DNA of 7,793 nucleotides from Christensenella sp. UBA6345. GTDB lineage: Bacteria > Bacillota > Clostridia > Christensenellales > UBA1242. Position 1 is the stretch's first letter. Each line of letters begins with the position of its first letter. Location: the NCBI GenBank assembly GCA_002437945.1, contig DJSB01000003.1, positions 1 through 7,793 of the forward strand, read 5' to 3'. Position numbers and translations under genes: made by a program. Under the pieces are notes generated by a model. That model did no database searches and was not told the DNA's origin. It saw only the letters and a list, made by a program, of their open reading frames with translations. Of the stretch, positions 5,859 through 7,793 are shown piece by piece.

Positions 5859-6338
5859 ATGTTTACAGTAAAAACCGAACTTAATAGTGAAGTTCAAACC
5901 GAACTTTCTAGACCGGTATATATCACATCATTAATTATGTTAATTATAGGTTCTGTGGGGTTAGTCGCTTATATAGTACTAGGCACAATATTTGATAACA
6001 CAGCACTAGATTATATGCTCGCATTTGCTGTGCCTTTTGGCTTTGGATTAGTATTTTTAATTACTGTTAAAAAGATGAGTAAAAATATAGAAAAAATCAA
6101 ACAAACCAATGAATACACCTTTGAACAAGATTATATGTCTGTTACTACATATAGGTTTGAAGAAAACGAGGGTAGTATAAAAGTATATTATAGAGACCTT
6201 GTAAAAAGTAGAGAAACAGAAAAATATATTTTTATGTACATAAACAAAGTTTCTGCTTTGGCAGTAGATAAGACATTGCTTACAGAAGACGAATTAATTA
6301 TTCTTAAATCTTTGTTGGGTTTAAAAATAAAAAAATAA
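5859..6338 (+). CDS. YcxB-like membrane protein
   Basis: A 159-residue protein with two N-terminal membrane helices (about 20-43 and 49-71), a basic turn KKMSKNIEKIK, then a C-terminal domain (84-153) like the YcxB family. The domain pattern YTFEQDYMSVTTYRF, then VYYRDLVKSRETEKYIFMYI, then ALAVDKTLLTEDEL, follows the usual order: beta strands, an E-T-x-x-Y motif, a final 'K...D...L' helix. Such proteins are common in Bacillota and lack a defined function; the soluble domain probably faces the cytoplasm (inference from the basic loop). A near-ideal AAAGGAG (5847-5853) lies five bases before the ATG, which rules against a longer reading from 5811. It follows the GNAT gene by 13 bases. No clear terminator follows; only a weak all-AT inverted repeat at 6342-6357 is present. 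Confidence 0.7.
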   Translation: MFTVKTELNSEVQTELSRPVYITSLIMLIIGSVGLVAYIVLGTIFDNTALDYMLAFAVPFGFGLVFLITVKKMSKNIEKIKQTNEYTFEQDYMSVTTYRFEENEGSIKVYYRDLVKSRETEKYIFMYINKVSALAVDKTLLTEDELIILKSLLGLKIKK

Positions 6339-6360
6339 TTATTAATTTTTAAATTAACAC

Positions 6361-6388
6361 TTGCAAATTTATATAAATATTGTATACT
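6361..6388 (+). promoter_or_regulatory. Promoter of the YitT-family gene
   Basis: TTGCAA (6361-6366) and TATACT (6383-6388) are separated by 16 bases, four and five matches to the sigma-A consensus respectively. Initiation would be near 6395, about 60 bases before the chosen ATG at 6456. An in-frame ATG at 6393 would lie at or before the start of this transcript, so it is unlikely to be used. Confidence 0.55.
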
Positions 6389-6455
6389 CTTAATGCATGT
6401 GTTGTGGACTTACTTAACTCCAATACATATGCTTAATTTACTAAAGAAGGTATTT

Positions 6456-7526
6456 ATGGGAAAGAAGTTAATTCCTGATAATATTATGAAGAAAAAAGGT
6501 GTTGTATATTGTCTTAATATTTTGACAATTATAGCCGGTACATTTTTAATGGGTATTGCATTTAGTGTGTTCCTATCACCTAATAAGATTTCGCCTACAG
6601 GCTTTTCGGGTATAGCGTCACTTATATGCAACTTTGCCGCATCGCACGGGATTGATATTAATCCATCATTACTATATTTGGGTATGAATGCAATTCTATT
6701 TGCTATAGCATTTAAGTCTATGGGAAAAGATTTTATTATACTTTCTGTAGTAGGTGTAGCATCATATTCATTAAGTATGTTTGTTTGTAAGTATATTCAT
6801 ATAGATGTAGGTAATGATTTATTGTTATGTGCATTATATGGCGGATTGTTTATGGGTTTAGGCTCTGGATTAGTATTAAGAAGTGGTGGTAGTACTGGTG
6901 GCGGAGATACCATAGCATGTATGCTAAAACATGGCAATTCACGTATTACTACTGGACAGATAATAATAATCATAGACATATTTATTATTAGTGGTAGTTG
7001 CTTTATTTATGGTATTAATTATGGTATGTATGCACTTGTTACTTGTTTTGTTATGGGTAACGTATGTGACGTGGTTATTAATGGTGTTAGAGCAGCACGT
7101 GCATATTATATTATTACCGATAAAGATGTAGAAATAAGCCAGTCAATTATTACCAATGTTAAACGTGGCGTAACTTGTATGAATGTTGTGGGTATGTATC
7201 AAAATACCAATCATAAAATGTTGCTTTGTATAGTTACACGTTCACAAGTTGTAGCACTTAAACATGTAGTAAAAACTATTGACCCTACAGCATTTATGTA
7301 TAGTGTCAATGTTACTGAAGCCTTGGGTAGGGGATTTGACCCATTGGACAAAAAAGCAACTTTAAAATCAAAAACCGATGTTAAGCCAGTCACATTAGGC
7401 GATGTGGTTATTGCTTCTAAACCAAATATTGAAAGCAATGAAAATAAAGCAAATACAGAAGTTGATGTTAATGAAGTTGTTAAAGAAGAAACCAGTCAGA
7501 ATATCGACACTGCAGATAAAAATTAA
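6456..7526 (+). CDS. YitT family membrane protein with DUF2179 domain
   Basis: A 356-residue integral membrane protein. The N-terminal YitT (DUF161) region carries about six hydrophobic segments (near 17-40, 47-62, 71-88, 92-112, 120-144 and 166-208, the last possibly two). Family hallmarks are ISPTGFSGIA (45-54) and LVLRSGGSTGGGDTIA (139-154). The cytoplasmic DUF2179 domain spans about 215-294, with GVTCMNVVGMY, DPTAFMY and the closing EALGRGF. No firm function is known for the family; transport of a small molecule has been suggested only by topology. After EALGRGF a hydrophilic tail of about 62 residues rich in Lys, Glu, Asn, Thr and Val follows, beyond the usual end of the family. AGAAGG (6445-6450) five bases before the ATG fixes the start; it is expressed alone from the promoter at 6361-6388. 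Confidence 0.88.
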   Translation: MGKKLIPDNIMKKKGVVYCLNILTIIAGTFLMGIAFSVFLSPNKISPTGFSGIASLICNFAASHGIDINPSLLYLGMNAILFAIAFKSMGKDFIILSVVGVASYSLSMFVCKYIHIDVGNDLLLCALYGGLFMGLGSGLVLRSGGSTGGGDTIACMLKHGNSRITTGQIIIIIDIFIISGSCFIYGINYGMYALVTCFVMGNVCDVVINGVRAARAYYIITDKDVEISQSIITNVKRGVTCMNVVGMYQNTNHKMLLCIVTRSQVVALKHVVKTIDPTAFMYSVNVTEALGRGFDPLDKKATLKSKTDVKPVTLGDVVIASKPNIESNENKANTEVDVNEVVKEETSQNIDTADKN

Positions 7527-7618
7527 AATTTAAAGTTAAATTTTATTTATTTATTTGTGTTTTATTAAAATTTTATTATTTTTACTTATATTGACTTTGT
7601 TTCAAAATAAACAATATT

Positions 7619-7655
7619 AAAAAAGTATAGCATTTTATTTGTGCTATACTTTTTT
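7619..7655 (+). terminator. Intrinsic terminator downstream of the YitT gene
   Basis: AAAAAA plus GTATAGCA (7625-7632) pairs with TGCTATAC (7642-7649) across a nine-base loop, followed by six T. The T tract (plus strand) and matching A tract make it potentially bidirectional. It lies about 90 bases after the stop; the interval 7527-7618 is AT-rich, with only a weak all-AU hairpin (7525-7544). The outer stem (AAAAAAGTATAG / CTATACTTTTTT) matches that of the terminator at 124-161. Confidence 0.85.
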
Positions 7656-7679
7656 GTTAACCAACGAATACCTTATGTG

Positions 7680-7743
7680 TGTCATTCTGAGCGGAGCGTA
7701 AGCGAAGTCGAACCCGTAGGGCAACGGCGAAGACGTTGGAATC
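7680..7743 (+). repeat. Dispersed G+C-rich intergenic repeat, second copy
   Basis: TGTCATTCTGAGC (7680-7692), then GGAGCGTAAGCG, AAGTCGAAC (7705-7713), a GGGCAACGGCG segment and GAATCTC form a G+C-rich element of about 64 bases in AT-rich DNA. It is the same family as the segment at 1-60, in opposite orientation; the copies differ in the middle by an insertion or deletion of about a dozen bases. No ORF. Flanking it, GTAAGGT (7751-7757) and ACCTTAC (7772-7778) form a 7-bp inverted repeat, and CCCCGCCT (7778-7785) also occurs next to the first copy (minus strand, 52-59). Confidence 0.6.
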
Positions 7744-7793
7744 TCAAAACGTAAGGTTAATATTATCACATACCTTACCCCGCCTAGATTACG

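Noticed and set aside
6393..6455. Longer N-terminus for the YitT protein (start at 6393)
   Set aside because: The ATG lies at the predicted transcription start, without a ribosome binding site; AGAAGG precedes the ATG at 6456.
7525..7544. Hairpin AAAATTTA / TAAATTTT at the end of the YitT gene
   Set aside because: Eight A-U pairs only and an interrupted T-tract; the hairpin at 7619-7655 is far stronger.
1..7793. Composite transposon or genomic island bounded by the end repeats
   Set aside because: No transposase, integrase, target-site duplication or tRNA is visible, and the genes between look like ordinary chromosomal units with uniform base composition.

Overview
The window is AT-rich DNA with Bacillota-style signals: AGGAG-type ribosome binding sites, extended -10 promoters, U-tract terminators, a lipobox phosphatase and a YitT/DUF2179 protein. 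An uncultured, probably gut-associated low-GC Clostridia or relative fits best, but no marker gene fixes the lineage. Eight full-length protein genes are supported, plus one 14-residue ORF. There is no tRNA, rRNA, CRISPR array, transposase or phage gene.

Layout. 1-60 is a G+C-richer dispersed-repeat fragment. 124-161 is a terminator for the only minus-strand gene, a lipoprotein alkaline phosphatase (177-1307). A divergent promoter region follows. On the plus strand come a 14-codon ORF resembling the first residues of an Xre-type regulator (1456-1500) and two adjacent GNAT acetyltransferases (1521-1967, 1969-2436). A 232-base leader or intergenic region with a strong terminator-like hairpin precedes a three-gene ABC-2 transporter operon (ATPase 2669-3646, permeases 3643-4446 and 4449-5228) of the COG4586/COG4587/COG3694 type. 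A second strong hairpin separates it from a GNAT plus YcxB-like membrane protein pair (5327-5845, 5859-6338). Last is a YitT-family membrane protein with its own promoter (6456-7526), a terminator (7619-7655) and a second copy of the repeat family (7680 to about 7743) in the opposite orientation.

How the genes relate. The clear functional unit is the ABC exporter: one ATPase and two different six-helix permeases, translationally coupled and closed by a terminator. Its substrate cannot be read from the sequence. The phosphatase should act outside the membrane in releasing phosphate from organic esters. The three GNATs differ from one another and have unknown acceptors. No pathway links all the loci; this looks like ordinary chromosomal DNA made of short transcription units.

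No clearly new system was found. The observations most worth checking are the truncated regulator-like ORF with intact expression signals, a promoter that seems to lie inside a terminator arm (5252-5314), the hairpin in the ABC operon leader, and the inverted repeat and terminator pairs that bracket the gene block.
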